Assembly (NCBI RefSeq): GCF_018991925.1 | Contig: NW_024736071.1 | Span: forward strand, 12,450,282-12,514,281 | Source: Homarus americanus | Taxonomy: Eukaryota; Arthropoda; Malacostraca; Decapoda; Nephropidae | Length of the DNA stretch: 64,000 nucleotides | Direction of reading: 5' to 3' | Part shown: one piece after another, positions 22,641-34,289 of the stretch | Position numbering within the stretch: position 1 is the stretch's first letter | Layout of the letters: every line of letters begins with the position of its first letter | Made by a program: the position numbers and the translations under genes | Notes under the pieces: model-generated | What the model was told of the DNA's origin: nothing | The model's input: the letters and a program-made list of their open reading frames with translations, nothing else | Database searches by the model: none

Positions 22641-22918
22641 AAAATAAATCTTTACATCTAACCTGAAACCAACCAAGTGAGACCTTCAATTCTTCCTCAA
22701 AGTGGTACACAGCTTCTTTGTTTAATCATTAATTTTCATTATGATCAGTGGTGCAATGTACAGTGGAATGGACAATTTAGGTGAAAAGGATGTACAGTTC
22801 GTCGATAAAACATTTCCTTTAAAAACACTACAGACACAGAGCATCAACAACACAAAACTCACACACTACACGAATAAACTACCATGTATATATAAAATAC
22901 AACTTTAACCGTCTTCTA
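22641..22918. other. AT-rich unique sequence
   Basis: Nothing recognised. Confidence 0.5.
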
Positions 22919-23105
22919 TTAAAGAAAAAAGAAAAGAAAAAAACAATAAAACAAAAAGAAGTTCAGCCCCAAGGCTGTAAGATCAAACAGAGACAAGAGG
23001 TGGAGAAGAGTGGAGGAGGAAGGGAGGAAGTAAGAGGTGGGCAGAGAGGAGAGGGGGAGAGGGATTGGAGGAGGTGGAGGAAGGAGGGAAGAAAGAGGTG
23101 AGGTG
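22919..23105. repeat. polypurine low-complexity tract
   Basis: A/G-rich plus strand (AAAGAAAAG then GAGGAGGTGGAGG). Confidence 0.85.
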
Positions 23106-23194
23106 CAGGCCATCACCCTTAGTAGTTATGGCTACTTGTAATTTATCCTTATTCACTTTAAGACCTGTAAGTGGCGCTAAGAGTGTTGGGTTAA

Positions 23195-23712
23195 TTGTGA
23201 GACAAGTGGTGGGGGAGTAGGTAGCAGGCAGTGGTGGAGGGAGGTAGCTTGAGCTTGAGTGGTGGAGGTAGGGAGGGAGGAGGTGGCGAGCGGAGGTGGT
23301 GGAGAATGGCAAGCGAGTGGTGGAGTAGCAGGCGAGTGGTGGAGGGAGGGGCAGGTGGTCAGGAGGGAGCGAGTGGTGGAGGAGGAGCGAGTGGTGGAGG
23401 AGGGAGCGAGTGGTGGAGGGAGGAGCGGAGTGGTGGAGGGAGGGAGCGAGTGGTGAGGAGAGGGAGCGAAGTGGTGGAGGGAGGGAGCGAGTGAGTGGAG
23501 GGAGGGAGCGAGTGGTGGAGGGAGGGAGCGAGTGGTGGAGGAGGGAGCGGAGTGGTGGAGGGGAGGAGGAGCGAGTGGTGGAGGGAGGGAGCGAGAGTGG
23601 TGGAGAAGGAGGAGCAGAGGTGGTGGAGGAGGAAGTGTGAGCAGGTGGTGGAGGGAGGTGGCAGGCAGTGGTGGTGGAGGGAGGTATTGATGGGGGGGAG
23701 GGAGTGTGGTTG
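23195..23712. repeat. ~22-bp minisatellite (GAGCGAGTGGTGGAGGGAGG)
   Basis: About 20 copies of GAGCGAGTGGTGGAGGGAGG with small indels. Copies at the edges carry GCAGGCGAGTGG / GGTGGCAGGCAGTGG variants. The 239- and 256-residue minus-strand frames over it (Ser/Thr/Pro/His) are artefacts. Confidence 0.95.
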
Positions 23713-24106
23713 AGGGAGAGAATTGGGTAAAAAAAAGAAATGTTGTACAACACATCATTACTGTGGTGTGGGCAGAGCAGGAATTACTAACACCACGTAC
23801 AGGCATTCCAGTATTAACAGGAGTACAAGCATGTAATATGAGACAGGCAGTGTCAGCAAGTGGGAAGTATAGCGTGTGGTGAGATTTCCTCACCACTCAC
23901 TGACCAGCTAGGTGGATCCGCGTGTTATTATTATTATTGGTAATATTATTATTAATGGTAGAAAGCAAGAATAAAACAAAGAGAAACAGAAAAACAGGGC
24001 AAGACCAGACAGAATACAGATAAGCAACTGTGCGTGTAAGTAAACATGCATGCATACATACGTGCCTACCTGAACACCTGTACAAACAAACAAACAAACA
24101 AACAAA

Positions 24107-24141
<35 letters not shown>

Positions 24142-24411
24142 ATTCACAACACATTGCCGTGCACCCACCAGCGTTCCTCGTCCTCACACTTCAAGTAAAA
24201 GACTCAAAGCGTGTGTGCAGGCTCCTAAACACCCCAGGAGGACTGTAACTCCCGGCTCAGCCCGGATTAATGGCCAAGGCTCTCAGACAGCCCGGATGTG
24301 AGGCATTCATTATAAGGGAACATTGATGTAAGACAAGATTATGCAAATTATATATATATATATATTAATATTTAGTAACATGAAAGAGGCTGAGGACTCT
24401 GCCAGCCTGAG
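23713..24411. other. mixed unique DNA with (ATT)n, (AACA)n, (CA)n, (TA)n
   Basis: (ATT)n at about 23925-23955, (AACA)n at about 24088-24110 running into (CA)n to ~24139, and (TA)n at about 24350-24366. The 24180-24300 segment is GC-balanced unique DNA (GGCTCCTAAACACCCCAGG, CCCGGCTCAGCCCGG) that stands out from its surroundings, but I cannot identify it. Confidence 0.6.
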
Positions 24412-24800
24412 TTATGGGGGGAGGTTACAAAGTAGGTGGAGAGAAGATGGGGAAATGAGATTGGGAGAAGGTAGGGAGATATGGTGGGAGGGAAAGAGTG
24501 TACGTGGAGGAAATATAGAGAATACGGTGTGGGGATGTTGGAAGGGTTGGGAAGTGTGGGGAGAAATGGGAGTGAAAAGAGAGGAGATGAGGCAGAGAAA
24601 GTGAAAGGTTGGAGAGAAGGTGTAATTGGAGATGGGATGGGAGAAAGAAAGAGTGGGGAGAAAGAGGAAGGAAAGGACTAAGGGAAAGAAAAAAACAGGA
24701 GGTAAATAAAAAAATGGATAAAAGAAGATGGGAGGAGCAAGACGCAGCATAACAGAGGAAAGAGATGAAAGAAGAGCACGAAAAGGGATGAAAAAGAAAT
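24412..24800. repeat. polypurine low-complexity sequence
   Basis: Plus strand G/A-rich (GGGAGAAAGAGTGGGGAGAAAG). Open minus-strand Phe/Leu/Ser/Pro frames are composition artefacts. Confidence 0.85.
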
Positions 24801-25185
24801 GTAACAAACCTAAAAAATGGAAATAAAAAACAAAACAAACACACAAGAAGAATTATACCAACAACATCAACGCCAAGAGCAGCAAATCAGTATGAAGGAC
24901 TTTGATTCACGATTTCCTATTAAAACAACTTTTAATTACACTAATAACATTTCATACGGTCAATTTACACTTAACGACGGTAATTACATAATGCTTCAGC
25001 AACACGTAATGAAACTCACACAGAAAGTTACATTTTAAGCCAATCATTAACTGTCAATTAAAACTTTTAATTGTACCCAACTCAAAAAAATGTAAAAAGA
25101 TTAGATGTCTTTATTCATGAGCTGGGATTGTTTTTTGTTATTTTAACAACAATGAGATAAAACCATATTGAGAGATGTGCCTGCC
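24801..25185. other. AT-rich unique sequence
   Basis: Nothing recognised. The 73-residue frame 24817-25038 is without family signal. Confidence 0.55.
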
Positions 25186-28100
25186 TTGTGGAGGGAAGGA
25201 GGTGAAGGAGGTGGGGAGAGAGGGTGGGGGTGGAGGAAAGGGTGGGGGTGGGGGAAGAGGTGCAGGAGAGGGTGGGGAAAGGGTGCAGGAGAGGTGGGGA
25301 AAGGGTGAGGAGAGGGTGGGGGAAAGAGGGTGCAGGAGAGGGGTGGGGAAGAGGGTGCAGGGAGAGTTGGGGAAGAGGTGCAGGAGAGGGTGGGGAGGAG
25401 GGGGTGCAGGGGAGAGGGTGGGGAAGAGGTGCAGGGAGAGGTGGGGGGAAGAGGGTGGGGAAGAGGGTGCAGGGAGAGGTGGGGGAGAGAGGTTGCAGGA
25501 GAGGTGGGGGAGGGAAGAGGTTGCAGGGAGGAGGGGTGGGGAAAGGTGCAGGGGAGTGGGGGAAGAGGGTGAGGAGAGGGTGGTGAAGAGGGTGCAGGAG
25601 AGGGTGGGGGAATAAGGGTGCTGAAGGAGAGGGTGGGGAAGGGTGCAGGAGAGGGTGGGGGGGGGGAAAGGGTGAGAGAGGGGTGGGGAAGAGGGTGCAG
25701 GAGAGGGTGGGGGAAGAGGGTGCAGAGAGGGTGGGGAAGAGGGTGCAGGAGAGGGGTGGGGGAAGAGGGTGCAGGAGAGGGTTGGGGAGAGGGGTGCAGG
25801 GAGAGGGGGTGGTGGGGAAGAGGGTGCAGGGGAGAGGGTTGGGGAAGAAGGTGCAGGGAGTGGTGGGGAAGAGGTGCAGAGAAGTTTGGGGGAAGAGAGA
25901 TTTTTGCAGGAGAGAGGTGGGGAAGAGGTGCAGGAGAGTGGGGAGGGTGCAGGAGAGGGTGGGGGGAAGAGGGTGCAGGAGAGGGGTGGGGAGAGAAGGT
26001 GCAGGAGAGAGGTTGGGGAAGAGGTGCAGGAGAGTAATTGGAAGAGGTGGGGGAGAGATTGGGGGAAGAAGGTTCTTGGGAGATTGGGGGAAGAGGGTGC
26101 AGGAGAGGGGTGGGAAGAGGGTTTAGGGAGAGGGTGGGAAGAAGGTTCAGGAGAGGGGGTGGGGAAGAGGGTGCAGGAGAGGTGGGGAAAGAGGGTGCAA
26201 GAGAGGGTGGGGTAAGAGTGCAGGGAGAGGAGTGGGGAAAGAAGGGGTGCAGAGGTGGGGTGAAAGGGTTTAGGAGAGGGGTGGGGGAGAGAGAGGTGCA
26301 GAGAGGGTGGGGAGAGGGGTGCAGAGGTGGGGAAAAGGTGCAGGGAGAATTGGGGAAAAGGGAGGGTGCAGGAGAGGGTGGGGAGAAGAGGGCAGGAGAG
26401 GGTGGGGGGAAGAGGGTGCAGGAGAGGGTGGGGAGAAGAGGGTGCAGGAGAGGGTGGGGAAAAGAAGGTGCAGGAGAGGAATGGGGAAGAAGGTTAAGGA
26501 GAGGGGGGGAAGAAAAGGTGCAGAGGGTGGGAAGAAAGTTGTTTTAGGGAGAAGGTAGGGAGAAAGAAAATTTTGGGAAGAGAAGGAATTAGGGGGAAGA
26601 AAGGTGGGAAGAAAGAAGGTGCAGGAGAGGGGTGGGGAAGGTTGTAGGAGAGGGTAGGGAGAGAGAAAGGTCTGCAGGAGAGGGGTGGAAGAGGTGCAGG
26701 AGAGGGTGGGGAGAAGGTGCAGGAGGTGAGAGGTGTTGAAGGAGGTGGGGGAGAAGAAGGTGCAGGGGAGGAGAGAATTGGGGAAAGGAAGGTGCAGGAG
26801 GGGGTGGGAAGAAGGTGCCAGGAGAAGGTGGGTGAGAAGAAGGTGGGGAAGAAGGTCAGGGGAGAGGGTGGGGGTAAGAGGTGCAGGGAGAGGTTGTGGG
26901 GAAGAAGGCAGGAGAGGGGTTAGAAGAGAGGGGTGCAGGAGGAAGGAGGTAGGGAAGAAGGTGCAGGAGAGTGGGGAAGGAGGTGCAGGAGAGGGTGGGG
27001 GAAAGAAAGGTGCAGGAGAGAATTAGGGGAAGAAAAGGTGGGGGAAGAAGGGTGCTGAGAGGGTGGGGAAGAAGGTGGGGAAGAAGGTGGAGGAGGGTGG
27101 GGGAGAGAAAGGTGGGGGAAGAAGGTGCAGGAGGGTGGGAGAAGAAGGTGCAGGAGAGAATTGGGGGAAGAAGGTGCAGGAGAGGGTTGGGGAAGAAGGT
27201 GCAGGAGAGGGTGGGGAAGAAGGTGCAGGAGAGGGTTGGGAAGAAGGTGCAGGAGAGGGTGGGGAGAAAGAAGGTGCAGGAGGGTGGGGAAAGAAGGTTA
27301 GAAGAAAGGTGCAGGAGAGGTGGGGAAGGGCTTTTGAGAGGGTTGGGGGAAGAAGGTAGGGGAGAAGAGAGGTGGGGAAGAAGGTGCAGGAGAGGGGTTG
27401 GGGGAGAAAAGAAGGTGCAGGAGAGGGTGAAGGGGAAGAAGGTGGGAGAAAGAAGGTGGGAGAGAAGAAGGTGCAGGAGAGGGGGAGAAGAAGGCAGGAG
27501 AGGGTGGGAAGAAGGTGCAGGAGGGTGCAGGAGGGTGTGGGGAAGAAAGGGGGGAAGAAGGTGCAGGAGAGGGTTGGAAGAAGGTGAGGAGGGTGGGAAG
27601 AAGGTGCGGGAAGAAGGTGGGGAAGAAGGTGCAGGAGAGGTGGGGAGAGAAGGTCAGGAGGAGGTGGGGGAAGAAGGTGCAGGAGAGGGTGGGGGTGCAG
27701 GGAGAGGGTGGGGGAAGAAGGGTGCAGGAGAGGGAGGGTGGGGAGAAGAAGGTGCTGGAGAAGGGAGGGTGGGGAGAAGAAGGTGCAGGGAGGAAGGTGG
27801 GGAGAAGAAAGGTGCAGGAGAGGGTGGAAGAAGGTGCAGAGAGGGTGGGGGAAAGGGGTGCAAGGGAGAGTGGGGGAAAGGGTGCAAGGAGAGTGGGGGA
27901 AGAAGAGATAAGGAGAGAGTGGGGGAAGGAAGGAGGTGTGGAAAGTGGGGAAGGGTACAGGAGAGAATGGGGGAAGGAGGAGGGTAGGAGAGGGGGAAGA
28001 AAGGTGCAGGAAGAGTTGGGGGAAAAGAAGGCAGGAGGGTGGGGAAAAGGGCAGGGGAGGTGGGGAAAAGAAGGTGCAGGAGAGGGTGGGGAAAGAAGGT

Positions 28101-29610
28101 CAGGGGAGAGGGGAGGGAAGAAGGTGCAGGAGAGAGGGTGGGGGAAAAGAAGGTGCAGGAAGAATTGGGGAGAGAGAAGAAGGCAGGAGAGGGTGGGGAA
28201 AGAAGGTGCTGGGAGAGAGGGGGAGGGGGAAGAAGGTGCAGGAGAGGGAGGGAAGAAGTGCAGGAGAGGGTGGGGAAAGAGGTGCAGGAGAGAGGGGTGG
28301 GGAGAAGAAGGTGCAGGAGAGGGTGGGGAAGAAGGTGCAGGAGAGGGTGGGGGAAGAAGGTGCAGGAGAGGGTGGGGAAGGTGCAGGAGAGGGTGGGGAA
28401 GAAGGCAGGAGAGGGTGGGGGAAGAAGGTGCAGGAGAGGGTGGGGAAGAGGGTGCAGGAGAGGGTGGGGAAGAGGGTGCAGGAGGGTGGGGGAAGAAGGC
28501 AGAGAGGGTGGGGAAGAAGGCAGGAGAGGGTGGGGAAGAGGGAAGGAGAGGGGAAGAAGGTGCTGGAGAGGGTGGGGGGAAGAAGGCAAAGAAGGCAGGA
28601 GAGGGGTGGGGGAAGAAGGTGCTGGAGAGGGGTGGGGGAAGAAGGTGCAGGAGAGGGTGGGGGGAAGAGGTGCAGGAGAGGGGAAGGAGGTGCAGGAGAG
28701 GGGTGGGGGAAGAAGGTGCAGAGAGGGTGGGGAAGAAGGCAGGAAGAGTGGGAAGGAGGTGCAGGAGAGGTGGGGGAAGAAGGCAGGAGAGGGTGGGGAA
28801 GAAGGTGCAGAGAGGGTGGGGAAGAAGGGCAGGAGAGTGGGGGAAGGAGGTGCAGGAGAGTAAGAAGGTGCAGAGAGGGGTGGGGGAAGATGCAGGAGGG
28901 GAAGAAGGCAGGAGAGTGGTGGGGAAGAAGGTGCAGAGAGTGGGGGAAGGAGGTGAGAGGAGTGGGGGAAGAAGGTGGGGAAGAAGGCAGGAGAGGGTGG
29001 GGGAAGAAGGCAGGAGAGTGGGAAGGTGGGGAAGAAGGTGCAGAGAGGGTGGGGGAATAGGGTGGTGAAGGAGAGGGTGGGGAAGAAGGCAGGAGAGGGT
29101 AAGAAAGAGTTGGCAGGAGAGGGTGGGGGAAGAAGGTGCTGGAGAGGGGGGAAGAAGGCAGGAGGGGAAGAAGGCAGGAGAGGGTGGGGGAAGAAGGTGC
29201 AGAGAGTGGGGAAGAAGGCAGGAGAGGGGGAAGAGGGCAGGAGAGAGGGGGAAGAGGGCAGGAGAGAGTGGGGGAAGAGGGTGCAGGAGAGGGAAGGTGA
29301 GAGAGGAAGGAGGTTAGGGAGAGTGGAAGAAGGCAGGAAAGGGTGGGGAAGAAGGCAGGAGAGAGGGTGGGGGAAGGTGGCAGGAGGGTGGGGAAGAAGG
29401 TCAGGAGAGGGTGGGGAAGAAGGTGCTGTAGAGGGTGGGGGAAGAGGGCAGGAAGTGGAGGAGGAAGAGGAGAAGGATAAAGGAAGGAGGAGGGTGTGTG
29501 ATTGAGGGAGGGGGGGATGAGAAAGGGTTGAGGAAGGAAGAGGAGAGAAAGGAGGAGGCAGAGAAAGGAGGAGGAGAGGGAATTGAAGAGAGGTGGAGGA
29601 GAAGGAGGAG
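25186..29610. repeat. 4.4-kb purine-rich ~24-bp minisatellite
   Basis: Tandem copies of GGTGCAGGAGAGGGTGGGG plus AAGA(A/G). Left part (to ~26560) has GAAGAGGGTGCAGG; right part (~26600 on) has GAAGAAGGTGCAGG; from ~28480 a shortened GAAGGCAGGAGAGGGTGGG subtype becomes frequent. Pyrimidines are mostly confined to one T and one C or T per unit, so the plus strand is close to homopurine. Open frames up to 517 residues (GEEGAGEGG, RRCRRGWG, KKVQERVG) cover all three plus frames and are artefacts. The last ~150 bases degrade to plain GGA-rich DNA. Confidence 0.97.
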
Positions 29611-30369
29611 AGAGGGCTATTTGAATGTACCTGTAATTATTTTGTACTTATGTACCGCACGCAGCCTATACCACTATATGTAGACGCACAGGTCTCTCTC
29701 AGCTGTACCTGTACCGATTCTGTAGCGTTACTTTAAAGGGTCTGTATTGTCATCCTAATAAAGTAGCCAGGGTCTCTATAATATTTCCATAACATATGAC
29801 CTGTATTGGGTTATTTCTGTATTATATAACGGCAACGAGGTTGTCTATATTTTTCCACCCCTGTAATAAATACCTGTACCGGGGTTGGGGGGGGCTCTAC
29901 TACTGAAGTAAACGTAATAATAAGGTAATAAGAACGCCTACCACCCACCATTTACAGAAGCAACACAAAGCCCCGAAAGTACTTTTCTCGACACACTTAT
30001 ATACAGCGATGAATTTCTAAACAACGGTTCTTAGAAACAGCATATTGTAAGTCTTCCAAAGCATTACTGTCAGCTTACAACAGTGGCTATCCAACCCCTT
30101 TGCGTAATACAACAAAGACCACAAATTTTATTATTACATTTTCCAGAAGTCACACCAAGTTAAATTATATAGTGAACATAATTTGTTTTTTCAGAACGTA
30201 TCACGATTTAACACACTTCCATTACATAGCATAACATTACGCAACACATTTCTATATAGTAAACAAATCTTTCTTTCACTAACGTTATGTCTACGAAACT
30301 GGGTTATTTACAATATTTTAAACGCTATGAAAATGTATACAATTATGCTGATTAAAATGCATAACTGGG
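29611..30369. other. AT-rich unique sequence
   Basis: Unique DNA after the array; no gene recognised. A weak CTGTACCTGTACC phrase recurs two or three times between 29630 and 29880. Confidence 0.55.
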
Positions 30370-30933
30370 TCACCTGAAAATTAAACAACCTAACTCATAC
30401 TGAGGTTAGAGCAGGTTAGGTTAGGTAAAGGTTAGAGTAGGTTAGGTTAGAGGTAGAGGTAGGGGTAGGTAGTAGGTAGGTTAGGGGTAGAGTAGGTTAG
30501 GTTAGGTAGGTAGGTAGGTAGGTGTAGTAGGTTAGGTTAGGTAGAAGTAGGTTAGGAGGTAGGTTAGGAAGGAGGGTTAGGTAGAGTAGGTTAGGTTAGG
30601 AGGAGGTAGTAGGGGTAGAGTAGGTTAGGGCAGGTAGGGTAGGGGTAGGGTAGGTTAGGGTTAGGGAGTTAGGGGTTAGGTTAGGTAGAGTAGGTTAGGT
30701 AGATTAGGTTAGAGCAGGTTAGGTTAGGCAGGTTAGGTTAGGTAGGTTAGGTTAGGGTAGAGTAGGTTAGGTTAGGCAGTAGGTTAGGTTAGGTGAGTGC
30801 AGGGCTAGGTTAGGTAGAGGTTAGGTTAGGGTAGAGTAGGTTAGGTTAGGTTAGAGCAGGTTAGGTTAGGGTAGAGTAGGGTAGGGTAGGGTTAATCATG
30901 TGAAATAAGTTGGGGTTTCGAATCTTCAGGTGA
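30370..30933. mobile_element. foldback element, copy C, with expanded TTAGG-like centre
   Basis: The left end is TCACCTGAAAATTAAACA. The right end ends ATCATGTGAAATAAGTTGGGG then TTTCGAATCTTCAGGTGA, whose reverse complement restates the family terminus TCACCTGAAGATTCGA..CCCCA. Between them (about 30403-30892) is roughly 490 bp of GGTTAGGTTAGG-rich array instead of the short G/TTAGG loop of other copies. The array is degenerate, with a longer GGTTAGGTTAGGGTAGAGTA period. The ends are clear; the expansion is inferred by comparison with copies A, D and E. Confidence 0.75.
30403..30892. repeat. interstitial TTAGG-like array
   Basis: Dozens of TTAGG pentamers, mostly as GGTTAGGTTAGG separated by GTAGAGTA or GTAGG variants. 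TTAGG is the arthropod telomere repeat. This copy is internal and impure, and nested inside foldback copy C, so it is not a chromosome end. Confidence 0.85.
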
Positions 30934-31089
30934 TCCCATACGAACACAGTAAGGACCTGTTGTAATTCGTGTTTACATATTAACAATTGTTGTGACAGAA
31001 TGACCCACTTCAACGCTACACATGACAGGCGAGGCTTAAACACAGTGGATAATTTCGTCTCTCAGTGGAAAGTTATCGTTTCTTGATTA
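30934..31089. other. unique interval
   Basis: Nothing recognised. Confidence 0.5.
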
Positions 31090-31300
31090 CGAGGTCGAGG
31101 GGCTGTCATGTTGGGACTATATTTAAGATGACGGGGCAATTTTTTGTGATGGTGGGACTATATTTATGATGGTGGGACTATTTCTTGTGATGTTAGGGAG
31201 AGTAGTCTTGTGATGTTTGGGGCTACTATTGTGAACCTGGGGCTACTCTTGTGATGTGCTGGACTACTATTGTGAACTTGGGGCTACCCTTGTTTCACCA
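31090..31300. repeat. degenerate ~30-bp repeat (GGGGCTACTATTGTGAAC)
   Basis: Alternating phrases GATGGTGGGACTAT and TTGGGGCTACTCTTGTGATG recur about seven times. Confidence 0.75.
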
Positions 31301-32056
31301 TTGTACAGTACATTGTCTATGCACACTGCTTGAATACCTGCATTATATACATGCGAAATCAAAGTGACCTTGTGTGACTATTGTACTTTTATAAACATTT
31401 ACCTATCTATCTCTCTATCTATCTATCTATCTATCTCTCTACCTATCTATCTATCTATCCACCCATTCATCAATCTATAAGTATCTTCCAATCAATCATC
31501 AATCTATCTATCTTAGCTATTTCATCTATGTATCAATTTAATCTCTCTATCTTGTCGCCTGTAGTCAGAGGCTTGCCCAGTCAAGTGCCAAGCTACAGGG
31601 AAACACTGAAGGACTCGTTCGTACCAATTGCTTCCAGATGAGACCCCCCCTACGAGCAGTTCTCTTCTCTTCCTCACTCACACGTAAAAGAAGCACCGGC
31701 TCTTATTTTCTATGCAAAATTTTCCGAGTCACACAGCGTAAAATGGAGAGAGAGAGGAGGCCGGTGGATCAACCTCCTCTCCTCCTGGTAGCCTTAGTGA
31801 TCAAAGTCGTGTGGAGTTATACTGGGCCTCTGGATCTTATAGCCCACATGACGCTTGACACTATATACGGTACACGTGCATTGATCTTTGTAGTCGGTAA
31901 GATTCTGTTCCGAGTTGGAGTAGGAGGAAGACGACGAGGAGGAGGAGGAGGAGGAAGAAAGGGAAATTCAGACTTTATTTACTGTCTGAGGAAGGATTAG
32001 TTGTTATCATGGGTGTTTGGGGGTGAGAAAAATGGTGTTGTTGAGAAGTCATTTTT

Positions 32057-32059
<3 letters not shown>
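31301..32059. other. unique DNA with (CTAT)n and an unassigned frame
   Basis: Interrupted (CTAT)n at about 31398-31465. An open frame of 120 residues (31638-32000) has balanced composition in its first 95 residues and contains a strong splice-donor-like GTCG/GTAAGATT at about 31892-31904. I recognise no domain and see no matching acceptor, so I do not call it a gene. Confidence 0.45.

Positions 32060-32115
<56 letters not shown>
32060..32115. repeat. (AG)n microsatellite
   Basis: Uninterrupted (AG)28 after a T8 run. Confidence 0.98.
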
Positions 32116-32118
<3 letters not shown>

Positions 32119-32631
32119 AACGTGTGTAGTAAAATAAGGTTATTAAGGTTATCGAGGTTATGTGACTGGGTTAAATAGACGTTATCTAAGAAACGCTTCA
32201 AATCTCCCTTCTTCACTCTCCAGAAACACTCGGTTACACTTGAAGTATGTGGTTACTCTCACTTGGTCTTATTTTATGTGGTATCGTAATATTTTTTTCT
32301 CCTGTTATGACCTTATGCCGTGACCTAGCTCTTGAACACTTTGTGGCATTCCCCCCTGAAACAAAAACTCTCTCTCTCTCCTCATCACCACCACCACCTT
32401 ATCATGGACTCCACATCATCCTCCTCCCATCTCATCTCCTCCTCCTTCTTCCTCCTTCTCCTCCTCCTCCTTCCCTCTCCCTCCTCCTCCCTCCTCCCCT
32501 CTCCCACCTCAGCTTCACCTTTGATCTTGCTTATCTCTGGCCGGTTGATTAATCTTCCTTTTTACCCCTTTTTTAATTAATGTTCAAATACATAAGAGTC
32601 GGGGTCTGTGTATGTGTGTGTGTGTGTGTTT

Positions 32632-32633
<2 letters not shown>
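32116..32633. other. unique DNA with a CTC-rich tract
   Basis: 32361-32520 is CTC/CCT-rich low complexity (Ser/Leu/Pro frames). A (GT)n run lies at about 32610-32629. No gene is recognised. Confidence 0.6.

Positions 32634-32676
<43 letters not shown>
32634..32676. repeat. (GA)n microsatellite
   Basis: Uninterrupted GA run of 43 bases. Confidence 0.98.
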
Positions 32677-32677
<1 letters not shown>

Positions 32678-32810
32678 CCTCTGCTCCCTACTAATTAACA
32701 TAATAAACGGACACAGGTCTTAGGCAGCGAGCATGTATTATTAGGGGATATTATCTGCAGGACCACACATACCCACTGTCACACACCTCACCCCCCCCCG
32801 TCCCCGGGTC

Positions 32811-33290
32811 ATTGTGTTTAGCCATTGTGTAAGCCATTGAGCTTAGGTCCTAGTGTGGAAGCCATTGTGTAAGCTATTGACAGTCCTAGTGTGGGAAGCC
32901 ATTGTGTGTGTTTACTGAGTTTAGGGTCCTAGTGGAAGCCATTGTGTGTAAGCCATTGAGTTTAGGTCCTAGTGTGGAAGCCATTGTGTTTAGGTCCTAG
33001 TGTGGAAGCCATTGAGTTTAGGTCCTAGTGTGGAAGCCATTGTGTGTAAGCCATTGAGTTTAGGTCCTAGTGTGGAAGCCATTGTGTGTAAGCCATTGAG
33101 TTTAGGTCCTAATGTGGAAGCCATTGTGTGGAAGCCATTGTGTTTAGGCCCTAGTGTGGAAGCCATTGTGTGTAAGCCATAATGTTTCGGCCATAATGTT
33201 TAGGTCATACCGCTTAAGCCATTGTGTAAGCCATGGTGTGTAGGCCATTGTGTAAGCCATGGTGTGTAGTCCGTAATGTTTAGGCCATTG
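32811..33290. repeat. tandem repeat with GGTCCTAGTGTGGAAGCC and ATTGTGTGTAAGCC modules
   Basis: A higher-order unit of about 42 bp is made of AAGCCATTGAGTTTAG, GTCCTAGTGTGG and AAGCCATTGTGTGT. The four central copies (about 32990-33180) are nearly identical, and the flanks fall apart into GCCATTGTGTAAGCC half-units. Confidence 0.93.
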
Positions 33291-34289
33291 TGTGCCGGGT
33301 TAAGTTAAATCCATTGTGTCATTATCACCTTAACTACATCACAAATAATTACCTTAATAAACATACGATTGCATTTGTCATTCTCATCTTAATTGCATCA
33401 CAAATAATTATCTTCATATATGATTACATTTACCATTATATCCGCATATTAATGAAAGATAAATTACCTTAATGAACAAAAATGTAGAAATAGAGTATTA
33501 TTTTATTACAATTTTTAAATAGATATTAAAAATCATACACAATTTCTATTAGCGAGACACTGACAGACAAAGACAGAAAGACTGCCAGACAGACAGACAG
33601 ACAGAAACAGACGGAGCGGAATTACCTTCCTAATTATTCTTGACAGTTGAAAGGCGACCTAATTATACAAACATATGGTAAACACACACACACACACACA
33701 CACACATACATTACTATATGCTTCTTTTTTAATTTGCATTTTTTTTAAGAAAAACAATATATACAAATTTGCCTCTCATTTTTTTCCTTGGGTAAAATAA
33801 ATTGAATTTATCGGCACTTCCATTCAATAGTTTCCAGCCTCCGACCTCATCACAGAGAAAATACAACCAATCAATTTTGTTATGCTTTCGTGGTGTACAG
33901 ACAGTGTGTGTGGGGGGAGGGGGGTAATACCTGGTTAATTAAACACCTCAATTATACAGTACTTTAAGTTATCTGTATATATGGATTACCATCATCTTTT
34001 TCACTAACCATTTTTTTTCAACCAATTACCTTTTTTCTACTAATTTTATTTTTCTTTTCTTTTTTTCTTTTACATATAAAAATAAATATTTCCTCGCCAC
34101 TTTCTTTCCTGTCATTTTCAATTACATTATTATTATCTTTTTTATTCTTCACAAATTTATACACAAACATATCCATTTGCTTGATTTTTTTTATATTCTT
34201 TACTATTTAATATTTTCCTTTATTTATCTCTCTCTCTCATTCCCCCGGTTAAAGGACACAAACTCCAGATCGTGTATATGTGGCCAAAA
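33291..34289. other. AT-rich unique sequence
   Basis: Contains short (CAGA)n (about 33575-33605) and (CA)n (about 33682-33706) runs and T-rich tracts after 33720. No gene is recognised. Confidence 0.6.

Noticed and set aside
27515..29068. 517-residue Gly/Glu/Arg/Lys frame resembling a glycine-rich or RNA-binding protein
   Set aside because: Three overlapping plus frames of the same homopurine array are open; composition alone explains it.
30403..30892. A true telomere or chromosome end
   Set aside because: The array is degenerate, internal and bounded by foldback arms with unique DNA on both sides.
32990..33182. SLGPSVEAIVCKP repeat protein
   Set aside because: Short frame inside a 42-bp tandem repeat with identical nucleotide copies and no flanking coding signal.
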